A DNA stretch of 64,000 nucleotides from contig WOAB01000124.1 of the NCBI GenBank assembly GCA_027886185.1, positions 1,240,001-1,304,000 on the forward strand. The letters run 5' to 3'. The translations under genes were made by a program, and so were the position numbers. This DNA comes from Rheum nobile. Its lineage: Eukaryota; Streptophyta; Magnoliopsida; Caryophyllales; Polygonaceae. Positions 22,499-33,433 of this stretch are shown here, piece by piece; position 1 is the stretch's first letter, and each line of letters opens with the position of its first letter. The notes below the pieces were generated by a model. That model was given only the letters and a program-made list of their open reading frames with translations, searched no databases and was not told where the DNA came from.

Positions 22499-25400
22499 TT
22501 AGTTTAGAGAGATCATACCTAGTTCCATACGGAACTGTTCGAAGGGTTCCCTGTTTAGAGCCTTGGTGAAGATGTCGGCAATTTGATCCTTAGTTCCATA
22601 GAAGTCCATTGTCACCAACCCTTTCTCCACACAGTCACGTAAGAAGTGGTGTCTTATCTCGATGTGCTTGGTACGTGAGTGTTGCACCGGATTCTTGGAG
22701 ATATTTATGGCACTGGTATTGTCACAGAGAATGAGAATAGAGTTAAGAAGAATATTATAGTCGCTGAGTTATTGTTTAAGCCATAGGAGTTGTGTGCAAC
22801 AAGCAGCGGCGGCTATGTATTCCGCTTCTGCAGTGGATAGAGCGACGAAGTTCTGCTTCTTTGACCCCCAGGAAACTAAACACGGCCCAAGGAACTGAGC
22901 CATTCCTGATGTTGATTTTCTATCCACTTTGTTCCCTACGAAGTCAGCATCTGTGTATCCGACTAGATCGAGGCTTCCTCCCCTTGGATACCACAGACAT
23001 AGATCATTTGTTCCCTTCAAGTATCTCAGAATCCTCTTCACTGCTTTGAGATGTGTTTCTTTGGGATCGGCCTGAAAACAAGCACAAAGACATACACTGT
23101 ACATAATATCAGGTCTACCAGCAGTGAGATAGAGAAGCGAACCTATGATTCCTTGGTAGAGAGATGGATCAATTCCCTATTCATGTTCGTCTTTTCCCAT
23201 TGGGTTGTTTGGAGAGATGGGAGTGGTAAAGGGTTTTGCGTCAGACATTCCAAACTTTTTGACACATTCCCTTAGATACTTCTGTTGATGCACTTTGGTT
23301 CCCTCATCCCCCTGAGAGACTTGAAGACCTAAGAAGAACTTCAGTTCTCCAACCATGCTCATCTCGAATTCACTGGCCATCAGCTTAGAGAATTTCTGAA
23401 CCAGTTTATCATCTATAGAGCCAAAGATGATATCATCCACGTAGACTTATACCACCAGAATATGCTTCCCTTCCTTCAGAAGGAACAATGTCTTGTCGAC
23501 CTTTCCATGAACGTATCCGTGCGTCAGAAGGAACTGTGAGAGCCTTTCATACCAGGCCCTCGGGGCTTGCTTGAGACCGTACAAAGCTTTGTCTAGAATA
23601 TAGACATGGTCGGGTTGGGTGGTGTCCTCAAAGCCGGGAGTTTGCTCCACATAGACTTCCTCCTTGAGAACTCCATTCAAGAAGGTGGTCTTGACATCCA
23701 TCTGTTGCAGCTTGAATCCATGGAAAGAGGAATAGGCAATTAGGAGTCTTATTGCTTCTAACCTGGCAACTGGAGCAAAGGTCTCATCATAGTCGATGCA
23801 TTTCTGCTGGTTGTAACCTTTCACCACCATCCTTGCTTTGTTCCTTGTGACTTGACCTTGATCATCCAGCTTGTTCCTGAACACCCATTTGGTCCCTATC
23901 ACTGTTCTGTTCCTTGGACGAGGAACTAACCGCCAAACCTTGTTCCTTTCAAACTGATGAAGTTCTTCTTGCATGGCGTTTATCCAGTCAGGATCCTTCA
24001 ATGCTTCTCCTACGGTTTTAGGTTCTTGTAAAGAGAGAAAAGCATTGAAAGCACAAAAGTTATGTAGGGAAGAGCGAGTGCTTTGAGGTGCTCCCTTTTT
24101 ATAGTCTGTGACGATTAGTTTGACTGGATGAGCCCACTTTTGCTGGTAGTTTGGAACTTGGAGATTGTTGACGTCGAACTCCTCTGAATTAGCGTTGCCA
24201 GCGTTTGAGCTTTCACCAACAGTTTCATCAGTATTAGGACTGACATCTCCAGTTCTGTCAGCATTAGAGCTGTCCTCAGAGGGCTCCGCTGTGCCGTGAC
24301 TTGGGCTTTGTTCCCCCTGAGGTACCTGAGGTGTTTCTGGTGGGTGAGCATTTTCTTCATTTCCATCTGAGTTTGCGGAGTTGGGAGTTCTCGGTGTTGA
24401 AGGATCATTCTGAGTTTCTTGATCTTGAGAGGTCCCATCACCGACATTGCTTTCTACAAGCTGAAAGAAATCATCTTCGGATAGCTCGATATTGGAGGGA
24501 ACACTGCCTGATTGTTCCTGCACATTGTTACCAGCCATAACTGATTCATCAAACACTACATGAATGCTTTCCTCTACCTTTCTGGTTCTCTTGTTGAATA
24601 CTTTATAAGCCTTGCTTTGCTGAGAGTATCCTACAAAAGTTCCTTCATCACTCCTGGGATCGAACTTCCCAAGAGAATCTTTCCCGTTGTTGTGGACGAA
24701 GCACTTGCAACCAAATGTGCGCAAATGAGACACATTAGGTTTCCTTCCCTTAAGAAGCTCATAGGCAGTTTTGTTCAGGAGAGGACGAATGGTTGCTCTA
24801 TTCAGAACGTAACAAGCAGCATTCAGAGCTTCGGCCCAGAAACTCTTAGGAAGACCACTTGAGATGAGGAGGGTACGCGTCATGTCTTCCAGAGTCATGT
24901 TCTTCCTTTCCATAACCCCGTTTTGCTGTGGGGTCCTGGGAGCAGAGAATTTGTGGTTAATACCTCTATTCCTACAGAGGGATAGGAACTGAGAGTTCTC
25001 GAATTCTGTTCCATGATCAGTGTGAATAGACCCCAAGGAATGTCCAGTGCTCCTTTCCGCTACCTTAAGCCAGGACTCAAACTCAGCGAACACTTCATCC
25101 TTTGATGAGATAAATAGAGTCCATGTGTACCTGGAATAGTCATCAATAATAACAAAGACATATGCATTTCCCCCACGGCTCTTCGTGCGCATTGGCCCAC
25201 AAAGATCCATGTGGACTAATTCCAGAGGACGAGTAGTACTTACATCCCTTTTTGACTTGAAAGAGGATCTGACTTGTTTTCCTTTGATGCATGCTTCACA
25301 CACATCATTTCTCATAGCTTCAACCTTAGGGAGACCGTTCACCAGCTCTTGTCTGTAAAGTTTGGAAAGGAGTTGAAGGCTAGCATGTCCAAAGCGTTTG

Positions 25401-26176
25401 TGCCACAAGTCTGTTGTCCCAGCAATAGACGACAGACAAAGGTCCTTGTCAGGGATGAAAGCAGGGTCGACCTTGTAAACGTTGTTGTCGCAGATCCCTT
25501 TGAGTAAGATTTTCCATGTACTTAGACACTCAACATGACAATCATCGGTGGTAAAGAATACTCTATTTTTTATGTTTTGGCATAGTTGAGCCACACTAAT
25601 CAGGTCAAATTTGAGATTATTCACTAGATTTACGTTATTCACAGTGATGTGTTTAGAGAGTCTTAATTTACCGATACCACAAACCTCACCCTTACTTTTG
25701 TTTCCAAAAGTTATAGATGCCCCTGAGGCTGGCTGAAGAGAGGTGAACCACTCATTGTTCCCTGTCATGTGACTTGAGCACGCACTGTCAAGGTGCCAAG
25801 AGCCTTTCCTTGCTTCCTCCTCGGATTTATGAGCACCATCTTCTGATATGTTGTGATCTTTTGAGCTCATCAAACAGATATCCTTTGAGAGAGGAGATGC
25901 TTCATCATCTGAGTTGTAGTCACCCCACTTCGCACCCTTTGCTTGTTCCTCTTTCCGGGTCTGAGGAGAACCTGCCGCTTTGTTGAGGCAGTTTTTGGCG
26001 AAGTGTCCGTTGTCATAACAGTGGAAGCATACAACCTCCTTCATGTCATTGTGAACCATGATCGAACCCTTAATGCCTTTGTTTCGAGACCATATCTTCT
26101 TCATGGCTTGAGTGATGAGAACCACATCTACATCACCTTCTCGAGAGTCTCCATCCAAGGCATTTCCTGACGACAT
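22499..26176 (-). pseudogene. E2 gag-pol (gag deleted), three in-frame stops
   Basis: Starts MSSGNALDGD at 26176, with gag collapsed to a short leader, then the CCHC knuckle CFHCYDNGHFAKNC. Protease LDSACSSHMTG, integrase, RT (MDVKTTFLNG, VDDIIFGS) and RNase H follow in one frame to LGMISLN. Stops at 23447 (TAA, just before the YVDD region), 23177 (TAG) and 22769 (TAA) are each one C-to-T change from a Gln codon conserved in related copies. No indels, so this was coding until recently. Confidence 0.93.
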
Positions 26177-26237
26177 CTTTCCTGCAAAATCTGTAACTAA
26201 AAACGAACAATCTAGAGCACCAGGCTCTGATACCAAT

Positions 26238-27152
26238 TGTTGGATCGTTAGAGTTACGTCTGAGGAAACAAAATCTTTATTCCCACAGAAGTTGCAGCGG
26301 ATTAAAAACAGCAAGAAAGATAACGAACGAACTCACGATGTATAGTGGAAACCCTGATTAGCAAAACTAGCTTCTCAAGGAAAAACCACTACCTTCAAGC
26401 TTCCGCTTGAGAGGATTTTGAAGCGTGTACTTGTCTTATTGATTTCTTGTTCGATTACACTTGTATCCTGGACTTCGACCTCTAAACAACCAGCTAGACT
26501 CGAAGACTCTTCTACAACGATGAATCAAACTCTACCCTCAAAGACTTACATACACCTCACTTCTTTTCTTTCTCTTTTTCGTTCTCTCTGTTTTCCGTTG
26601 TCGTGGTTACTTAGAAATGAATCCATAGTTCTAATAAATACAACACGGCAAAACCCTAATTGTAACAAGATAAGATCTTTCCAAATAAAGTTATAAGAAG
26701 ATAGGATTTGCTGGAGGGATAATATCTCAACCGTCTATATTAATCAAGGAAGGAATTCCCGAAATTAATATAATCGGATGAGATATGATTCTTCTCTCTC
26801 CAATTCACTTATCTAAGGAAAGATTCCCTAAGATAATGAATCGGGCTTCTCTCTCCAAATCTTCTCCAACGGCTAGATCCTTCCAGCCGAAGTCTAAGAT
26901 CCTTGACCGCGTGATTCTTCTTTGATTTGTTTCCATAATTGTCACGCTGGATTTCTTCTTTCCATCCGCAGCTTCGATCTCGTTCGTCGCTTCAGTTCCT
27001 TGCTGGGTAACAAAGCACATGAACAAAGCTTTGTTCCTCCCCGCGATCCTTTACTGCAATGGTTCCCTGAGACAACTGTCTTTGTTCCTGAAACACTTAG
27101 TACCTAGATTAGTTGAATGTTTGTCACTTATCAAAACCTAAGGAATTCAACA
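26238..27152 (-). repeat. E2 5' LTR (type A, 915 bp)
   Basis: Two bases from the primer site; TG...CA ends; pairs with 20050-20964. Confidence 0.92.
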
Positions 27153-29222
27153 GGATCTTCATCGGATATGCTTCCAGTAGCAAAGCATACAAGGTCTTCA
27201 ACAAACGAACTAAAAAGGTAGAGGAAAGCATTCACGTTGTTTTCAATGAAAAATTGCCCTCAAAGCCTGTGCAGGATCTCTCAGTTCCCTCAGTGGATCC
27301 ATTTCAACGACCAAGTGAAGACTCTGATGATGAAGCTCCACCCAAGTGTCACTCCCAACCTCTACGGCTCACCCACAGTTCCCTCCACTCCTTTTGAGCC
27401 CAAGGAATCAACTTCCACAGATAGCTCCCCAGCTCCCCCCACTCCTCAGGTTGCTCTTGCTCCAGTTCCCTCCAATCCATCGAATGAAGTTAACACCACC
27501 TCTCAGGGAACGGAACTTGATCCAGTAGTCGATCCAAACATTGCCTCTTCTTCGGCTACTGATCCCACAGACGAGGAGGCTCCGGGAACTGATCTTCTCG
27601 TTCCCAACAGAGACAAACGAACCACCAAATATCCAGTCAGGTATGGTTTTGAAGATATGTCCTATTGTGCATTCAATGCCTTTCTGTCTCTTATAGAACC
27701 CAAGAACATCACGGAGGCACTGAAGGATGCTGATTGGATCATTTCCATGCAAGAAGAACTTCACCAATTCGAGAGGAATAAGGTCTGGCGACTAGTTCCT
27801 CGTCCTCAGAACAGACACATCATAGGAACTCGGTGGGTCTTTCACAACAAGCTGGATGATTCTGGTACAGTATCTAGAAACAAGGCTCGTTTGGTTGCTC
27901 AGGGTTACAATCAACAAGAAAGGATCGACTACGATGAGACATTTGCCCATGTGGCAAGATTGGAAGCCATACGATTGCTCATTGCCTATGCCTCTCACAA
28001 AGGGTTCAAATTGTACCAAATGGTTGTGAAGACGGCATTCCTAAATGGTATTCTTCAGGAGGAAGTTTATGTCAAGCAACCTCCAGGATTTGAGGATAAT
28101 GATCACCCAGACCACGTGTACTTCTTGGACAAGGCTCTCTATGGCTTAAAGCAAGCCCCTCGAGCTTGGTATGATCGCCTTGCCCAGTTCCTAACGGCTA
28201 ATGGATATCGCCGTGGTGTGATCGATAAGACCCTCTTCATTCTAGAAGTCAAAGGTGAAATTCTAGTGGTCCAAGTCTATGTTGATGATATTATTTTTGG
28301 TTCCACTAACTTGGCTCTTGTAGAAAAGTTCAAAAATCTCATGAACAGCGAGTTTGAAATGAGTATGATTGGGGAACTATCATTCTTCCTGGGATTGCAA
28401 GTTACTCAGAAGCCCGATGGCATTCAAATCCATCAACAGAAATATCTTAAGGAACTCATGAAGAAGTTCAAGATGGAGTCGAGCAAGGCTATCTCCACCC
28501 CCATCTCCCCTGCAACTCGTCTCACCGCCGATCTCACTGGACAAAGAGTGGAAGAGAAGCTCTATCGTGGAATGATAGGTTCCCTAATGTATCTAACTGC
28601 TAGTAGGCCAGATATTGTGTTTGATGTGTGTCTTTGTGCCAGGTTTCAAGCTGATCCAAGAGAATCTCACTTATCTGAAGTAAAGCGCATATTTTGCTAT
28701 CTGAAGGGAACTGACGACCTTTGTCTTTGGTACCCCAAGGATTGCCACTTCAATCTTCTTGGATACACCGATGCGGATTATACAGGCTACCTGGTTGATC
28801 GAAAGAGCACCTCTGGCATGGCTCAGTTCCTTGGCCCCTGTTTGGTCTCTTGGGGATCCAAGAAACAAAACTCTGTAGCTCTATCAACCTCAGAAGCTGA
28901 GTACATCGCAACTACTGCTTGTTGTTCCCAACTGCTCTGGCTCAAACAACAACTCATGGATTTTGGTATGTCTTTTGGCCCTCTAAAGATTCTATGTGAC
29001 AATACCAGTGCAATCAACATCTCTAAGAATCTTGCGCATCATACTCGGACTAAGCATATTGATATAAGGCATCATTTTCTGCGTGATCACGTTGAAAAAG
29101 GGAACATACTACTAGAATATTGTAGGACTGAAGATCAAATTGCCGATATATTCACCAAAACATTAAATCGAGAACCTTATGAGTCCTTTAGGTTACTTAT
29201 GGGAATGATTTTCCTAAACTAG
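27153..29222 (+). pseudogene. E3 pol, second half (integrase C-term, RT, RNase H)
   Basis: Continues the frame broken at 20049: FIGYASSSKAYKVFNKRTKK. A frameshift lies near 27340-27350 in the Pro/Ser-rich linker. The open frame then runs to the stop at 29220-29222. RT is recognisable (VYVDDIIFGS) but motif A reads QMVVKTAFLNG where relatives have QMDVKTAFLNG, so the first catalytic Asp is Val. RNase H (GYTDADYTG, STSEAEYIA, CDNTSAINISKN) looks intact. Confidence 0.92.
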
Positions 29223-29871
29223 CAGTTCCAGTTGCCTATACTAGTTCCCTTGCTTTGACTAGACTTGATCTTTTCTATGATTCCATTGACAATATTGTTG
29301 ATATTTGATCTTGTGATGGCCTCGCATGTCCTGTAATATGGGTTCTAAAGCATGTTCTTACTTATGGCATGATCGCATAACTTTTTCATGATATATCTTG
29401 TTCATGTCTACATCTCTTTGTTGGCCTTAAAATAGTCAATTTGATCACATCTATCCTATATTACAAGCCGAAATGATGATTGAATATAAACCGTCCCAAG
29501 CTTGATTACATCGCATAATTCCTTATGATCCATTGTTTAGTCCACATTGGGAATTATCTTTGTAGTGTCAAAATTGCCTTCCTAATTTTATGTATATGGG
29601 TATGTACTTTTCTTGAGTGATTGCTTGGTTCCCTACATCAAATGTACCCATATCTCCCTAGCTCTGTGTCATTCACTAAGGAAAGGAACTGGGAATAACG
29701 CTTCAACGGCCAGAATTCAAATTTCCAGCACTGTTAGAGTCCGCTTCCCAAGAGTAGTTATTGTTGTTTTAGCCGTTGTGCTCCCAGAGATTTCAGGGGA
29801 TTTCATGCCCGTTTTTTATTTGATAGGTCTGCGAAATTCATGATGAAGATAATTTATGAGTTCCCTTCAAG
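29223..29871 (+). other. E3 spacer between pol and third ORF
   Basis: AT-rich, no supported coding frame. The segment before the third ORF ends TTCCCTTCAAG, which could serve as a 3' splice site, because that ORF has no in-frame ATG at its start. Confidence 0.5.
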
Positions 29872-30897
29872 GTGGACTCTGCTCTTGCCAAACGCAACAT
29901 TCTGGAGCCCCTCATCGTCGGTAACAAATTCTGGGCCACCACTGATGATGAGAGTATCATAGCTGCCTTTGCCAAGCTCCAACTCCAAGGGTGGGACACT
30001 CTGGTCCCGAAGCCTTTTGTTGTGAATGAGGATCTGGTCCGTCTCTTCTACCAGAACCTGCAATTCGTCGCCGCTAAAGACGACCAACCCGTCCACGATG
30101 CTATTCTCACTTGGGGAGGTAACCTTATCCCCTTATCTGCTGATGTTATTGGATCTGTGCTCGGCTTGGAAACTGGGAAAGGCTTTGAGGTGATTATCAA
30201 AAGGAATTGGCCGGGAAAACGCAAAGCGGCCATTCTTAACACTGTCTTTGATGGCCATGATCCTTCTAAGGGTTCCCTGCTCACCAAATACCTTAGCTTG
30301 GATAGGAAGATCCTCCACACCTTCCTCATCAAAAATATCGTTCCCCGCCAGGAAAAGAGGGACACTGTGCTTGTCTCCGACGCTGTGCTACTGGAGAAAC
30401 TGATTCTGGGAGACCCTATTGACCTGCCCCGCCTAACCCTAGCCCACATACAATTCTGCAAAGCACACTCCACCCATGCTCTCCCATACCCTCACATCAT
30501 CAAGAAAATACTCGGTCGCCTTGGTCTTTACCCCACTGAGATCGCAGAGACCCACTTCTCTCGCCTTCTCACACTGACCACAGTGAAGCGTCTAGCGCAG
30601 AAGGCGCATGTTGATGAGGCGTCTGATGCTGAGAAAGAGCAAGAAGAGATGCTCCCCGGCCAGTCCGATCCCCGCTTAGTTCCTGACATCCATGTCATAC
30701 TCCACAGTTTGGAGAACATTGAGGCTATGTTGGTTAACGGCTTTGACAAGGTGGCTACCGCTGTGGAACATGGTAGCAACTTCACCAATGAGATGGTGGT
30801 GGAGTTGTGGAAGACTTATGCCGCTCTTGTGAAGGAAATTGAAAAGTTAGTCGACAGCAAGATCGCAGAAGACAGAGCCATGAGCAAGAAGCAGTGA
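29872..30897 (+). CDS. E3 third ORF: putative plant transposon protein domain (341 codons)
   Basis: Open frame between pol and the 3' LTR, the place where SIRE-type elements carry their extra (sometimes 'env-like') gene. The pattern VNEDLVRLFYQNLQF ... GNLIPLSADVIGSVLGLETG resembles the 'putative plant transposon protein' domain common in plant retroelement ORFs (recognition by eye, moderate confidence). The last 90 residues (LENIEAMLV ... ALVKEIEKLVDSKIA) look like a coiled coil. I see no signal peptide or membrane segment, so a fusogenic envelope role is not supported. The frame opens at GTG after a TGA at 29857-29859; the nearby ATGs are out of frame, so expression would need splicing or the start is damaged. 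Confidence 0.7.
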   Translation: MDSALAKRNILEPLIVGNKFWATTDDESIIAAFAKLQLQGWDTLVPKPFVVNEDLVRLFYQNLQFVAAKDDQPVHDAILTWGGNLIPLSADVIGSVLGLETGKGFEVIIKRNWPGKRKAAILNTVFDGHDPSKGSLLTKYLSLDRKILHTFLIKNIVPRQEKRDTVLVSDAVLLEKLILGDPIDLPRLTLAHIQFCKAHSTHALPYPHIIKKILGRLGLYPTEIAETHFSRLLTLTTVKRLAQKAHVDEASDAEKEQEEMLPGQSDPRLVPDIHVILHSLENIEAMLVNGFDKVATAVEHGSNFTNEMVVELWKTYAALVKEIEKLVDSKIAEDRAMSKKQ

Positions 30898-31418
30898 GGG
30901 CCAGTGTTCAGTTCCCTACTCAGATGACACGGAACCTTAGTTCCCTTAGGATCTCACTTCCATATTATTATCCTCTTTTGTGTGTCTCTGAGTATTTTAT
31001 TTTATCACTTTGTTGCATATGTATTCTCTGTTCTTGTTATATTTAATGAACTTGTTTGTGTTCCTTACACTGGTTATGATTTGCTTTCAATCTTTATTAC
31101 GGTGTCATTTCTCTAGAGTCCAGCATTAGCTCATTTATCTCTCTAAGTTCTCTTTGTTATTCATCTAACTGACTCTTTTCGATGATGTCCAAAGGGGGAA
31201 TGAATTTGGCAATCTGGAACTAATAGGCTAAAAGGAACTCTGAACCAATTGTTATCCTAAGGGGGAATTAAGGAACTAGATCTGTTGTTAAGGGGGAATA
31301 TGCAATTCACTAATGATTATCCTATATCTAGCTATGTTTTTGCTTTTTCTCATATATCATTCATGCCTATTACGATATGCCAGTTCTACATGTTTGTCAT
31401 CATCAAAAAGGGAGAAAT
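30898..31418 (+). other. E3 3' region with four polypurine tracts
   Basis: AAAGGGGGAA (31191-31200), AAGGGGGAAT (31259-31268), AAGGGGGAAT (31290-31299) and the tract abutting the LTR, AAAAAGGGAGAAAT (31405-31418). Repeated tracts of this kind are a described Sirevirus feature. No coding frame. Confidence 0.8.
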
Positions 31419-32279
31419 TGTTAAGAAGTGAACTTTTGGGAACTCCAGTTCCCTACCTAGTTCCCTTCCTCAGTTTTCCTAGTTTTGATAATGACAAACA
31501 TCTTTGCTATTAATACTTCCATAAGTGTGATAAACAGGGAACTCTGGATTCGGAAAGCACAAGACAAAGACGAAGACGCCAGACTTGGGAACTGGCGTAG
31601 GGAACTGAAGCTTGCTGACGCTGGAAACACTTGGAACAATATGTGAAGAGCGGCGGCGAGCTGATTAGGGTAGATCTTTAGTTGGAGAGAGAACTTGAAG
31701 ATCTTATCCTGTTTCCATATATTTTAGGAGCTTAAAGTATATCTTTATGGAAACAAAACATGTAAAATCGGTAAAGATTATATTTGATAACAAGTATCAT
31801 CTTTAACGATTACTTTTTGATTATTTTATTTATGTGATCTGGTTGTTGGAGATTTGTTTCTTCCATAAATTAAATCATATAAATTAAGTAGTTAAAACCT
31901 CTCTCATTCTAACGAATTCACGCATTGAAGAATACAGAGTGCTGAGAAGAAAACGTGCTAAGTTCTTTGAAGAAGAACTGAGTAAGTTGCTTGCTTGTTG
32001 TTTGCTTGGTTAGGTCGAACTAGATAGAGATTCTTTAGTGTGTCTAAGACTTAATCTGTGTGTTCTATTCTAGTTGATTGTAATCGAAGCATTAATACAA
32101 GAAGTAGACTTTGAAATCCTCTTGCAAGAGAGGTAGTGAGTTTTATCCTGGATAACTAGTTGGTTATCAAAGGTTCTCACTCTAAGGAACTTGTCTTGAT
32201 TCTGTTTGTGTTTACTTATTCCGTTGTTAAGGAACTGGACTCCCAGTTCCCTTTGATTGCTAACACGTACGATCCTACA
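31419..32279 (+). repeat. E3 3' LTR (type C, 861 bp)
   Basis: Starts TGTTAAGAAGTGAACTTTTG right after the polypurine tract and ends ACGATCCTACA, like the ends of the type B LTR read on the minus strand. The first ~150 bp match the LTR fragment inside E8 (52944-53111). The partner 5' LTR is not in the window. Confidence 0.85.
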
Positions 32280-32298
32280 CATTTATTGAGTTATCTAT

Positions 32299-32440
32299 AC
32301 AACAACAACAACAATCGACCTAGTAAAGTCCCACCAACGGCAGAGTCTGGGGGGTCCAGATGTACGCATCCATACCCCGGAGTAATTCGAGAGGATGTTT
32401 ACTGATAGACCCAAAAGAGACTGACACACAGGCAGAAAAA
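32299..32440 (-). mobile_element. SINE, TS-like, with (TTG)n tail
   Basis: On the minus strand the body contains GGGTCTATCAGTAAACATCC and a GGATGCGTACATCTGGACCCC-like stretch, then GTGGGACTTTACTAGGTCG and TTG repeats. This order matches TS-type SINEs of Solanaceae and relatives as I remember them. The 5' limit is approximate. Confidence 0.7.
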
Positions 32441-32876
32441 GCCAGACATGGCATGATAGACAGATAGGAAACTGAACTCAAAAAACAATATTTGGTCCCA
32501 TGTGATATTAATGCAAGGAACTAAACGCCAAAAATAAATTGAACTGAAGGGACACAAATTTATAGTAACATCCAACAACCTATGTATTCAATACAACAAG
32601 AAAGGATAGATCATGGTGCGGCGAGATTAAATTATGCTCAAAGAGTTTACTTAGATCTTGGGTACACATTCAGCATTCTAATGGGCGTTGGCATAAGCAT
32701 TATAATGCTGAATCCATACGCACCCTAACTCTCATCACTTTAGTACAATCCCTGGTATAATCATATTCTTTATTTAAGGGTTCCAAGTGAAAGTGTGCTC
32801 TAGTAATCCCCTAGAGTGAAAGTATGAACAGCGTGCCACTATAGTATAGAAGGGAATTAAGTAAGAAAAACATCAC

Positions 32877-33006
32877 CTGGCTACATAAAAAACTGCGTTT
32901 TCAAGCATCAGCAGTTTGTTGGCACAGCCAATGGCTAAGGCACCACCAGAGCCACCTTCACCAATAATCAAGGAGACAATTGGTACCTTTAACCCAAACA
33001 TAGTCC
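32877..33006 (-). pseudogene. CAC3: Exon fragment of plastid acetyl-CoA carboxylase carboxyltransferase alpha
   Basis: Translates as TMFGLKVPIVSLIIGEGG followed by SGGALAIGCANKLLMLENAV and FYVA. This is the highly conserved carboxyltransferase alpha-subunit core (accA in bacteria, CAC3 in Arabidopsis), which in the plastid takes part in making malonyl-CoA for fatty-acid synthesis. The exon ends GTAGCCAG followed by GTGATG, an intact 5' splice site, and intron sequence continues to the SINE. The start is mid-codon at the target duplication. No other exon of the gene is present, so this is a captured fragment, not a working gene. Confidence 0.85.
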
Positions 33007-33022
33007 TTATTGAGTTATCTAT

Positions 33023-33433
33023 TTTATAGGAAATTTCTTGATATAATTCAATTTACTTTTGTATAATACAACCACACGTTTATTAAATTATTTAGTCTTA
33101 TCAATATGATAGGTAATGAATTGATATATATTTATGAGTTAGTAAGTATTATCTAAAATGTGTATAACAGTTAACGTATTTATAGATAATAGCGGATATG
33201 AAACTTAGTGTATAATATAGATAATACTTATCATTATAAAAAATCATACATGAAATGGAGACGGACAAGTCAAATAATAATTAAGTACAATAAAATACCT
33301 GAAATGTTGTATGATTTGTATCTAATATAGCGGAAACGTGTATAATACTTTGTTATAATAGTTAACGTATTTATAGAAGATAGGCCATGAGTAACTACCA
33401 AATGTATGTTATGTATTATGCTGATTTTGTTAT
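33023..33433. other. AT-rich noncoding stretch before the Helitron gene
   Basis: No coding signal. A ~25-bp AT-rich motif with AGTTAACGTATTTATAGA is repeated (about 33170 and 33357). It may be the 5' region of the Helitron; no convincing 5' TC terminus was identified. Confidence 0.4.

Larger units (their letters stand above)
20050..27152 (-). mobile_element. E2: complete gag-deleted type A copia element
   Basis: 7103 bp, minus strand. LTRs 20050-20964 and 26238-27152 are each 915 bp with TG...CA ends. Primer site TGGTATCAGAGCC is at 26223-26235, polypurine tract at 20965-20980. It inserted in the integrase frame of E3. The target duplication is GGATT (20045-20049) and GGATC (27153-27157), one mismatch; the undisturbed host reads GGATC. 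Gag is reduced as in E1. Pol has three stop codons but no frameshift. Confidence 0.95.
6033..32279 (+). mobile_element. E3: plus-strand SIRE-like copia element, split by nested insertions
   Basis: Pieces in order: gag middle (6033-6520), gag C-terminus (18355-18853), pol N-terminal half (18850-20049), pol C-terminal half (27153-29222), third ORF (29872-30897), multi-polypurine region (30898-31418) and 3' LTR (31419-32279). The 5' LTR would lie left of the window. E3 is the oldest copia layer in the left block: E1 and E2 both interrupt its coding frame at clean LTR boundaries. Its RT has lost the first catalytic aspartate, so it is dead apart from the insertions too. Confidence 0.85.
32283..33022 (-). 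mobile_element. Retroposed insert: SINE joined to an accA exon-intron segment, 16-bp target duplication
   Basis: TTATTGAGTTATCTAT occurs at 32283-32298 and at 33007-33022. Between the copies lie 708 bp that read on the minus strand as: part of a coding exon (33006-32877), its intron, a SINE, and a (TTG)n tail against the left copy. A tail on one side, a 5' end in mid-codon and a long target duplication are what LINE-type retroposition leaves. So the exon and SINE appear to have moved as one transcript. Confidence 0.75.

Noticed and set aside
29872..30897. Retroviral envelope gene in E3
   Set aside because: No signal peptide, transmembrane span or cysteine pattern; only position suggests 'env-like'.
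32877..33006. Functional acetyl-CoA carboxylase gene
   Set aside because: One exon only, starting in mid-codon at a target duplication; no neighbouring exons.
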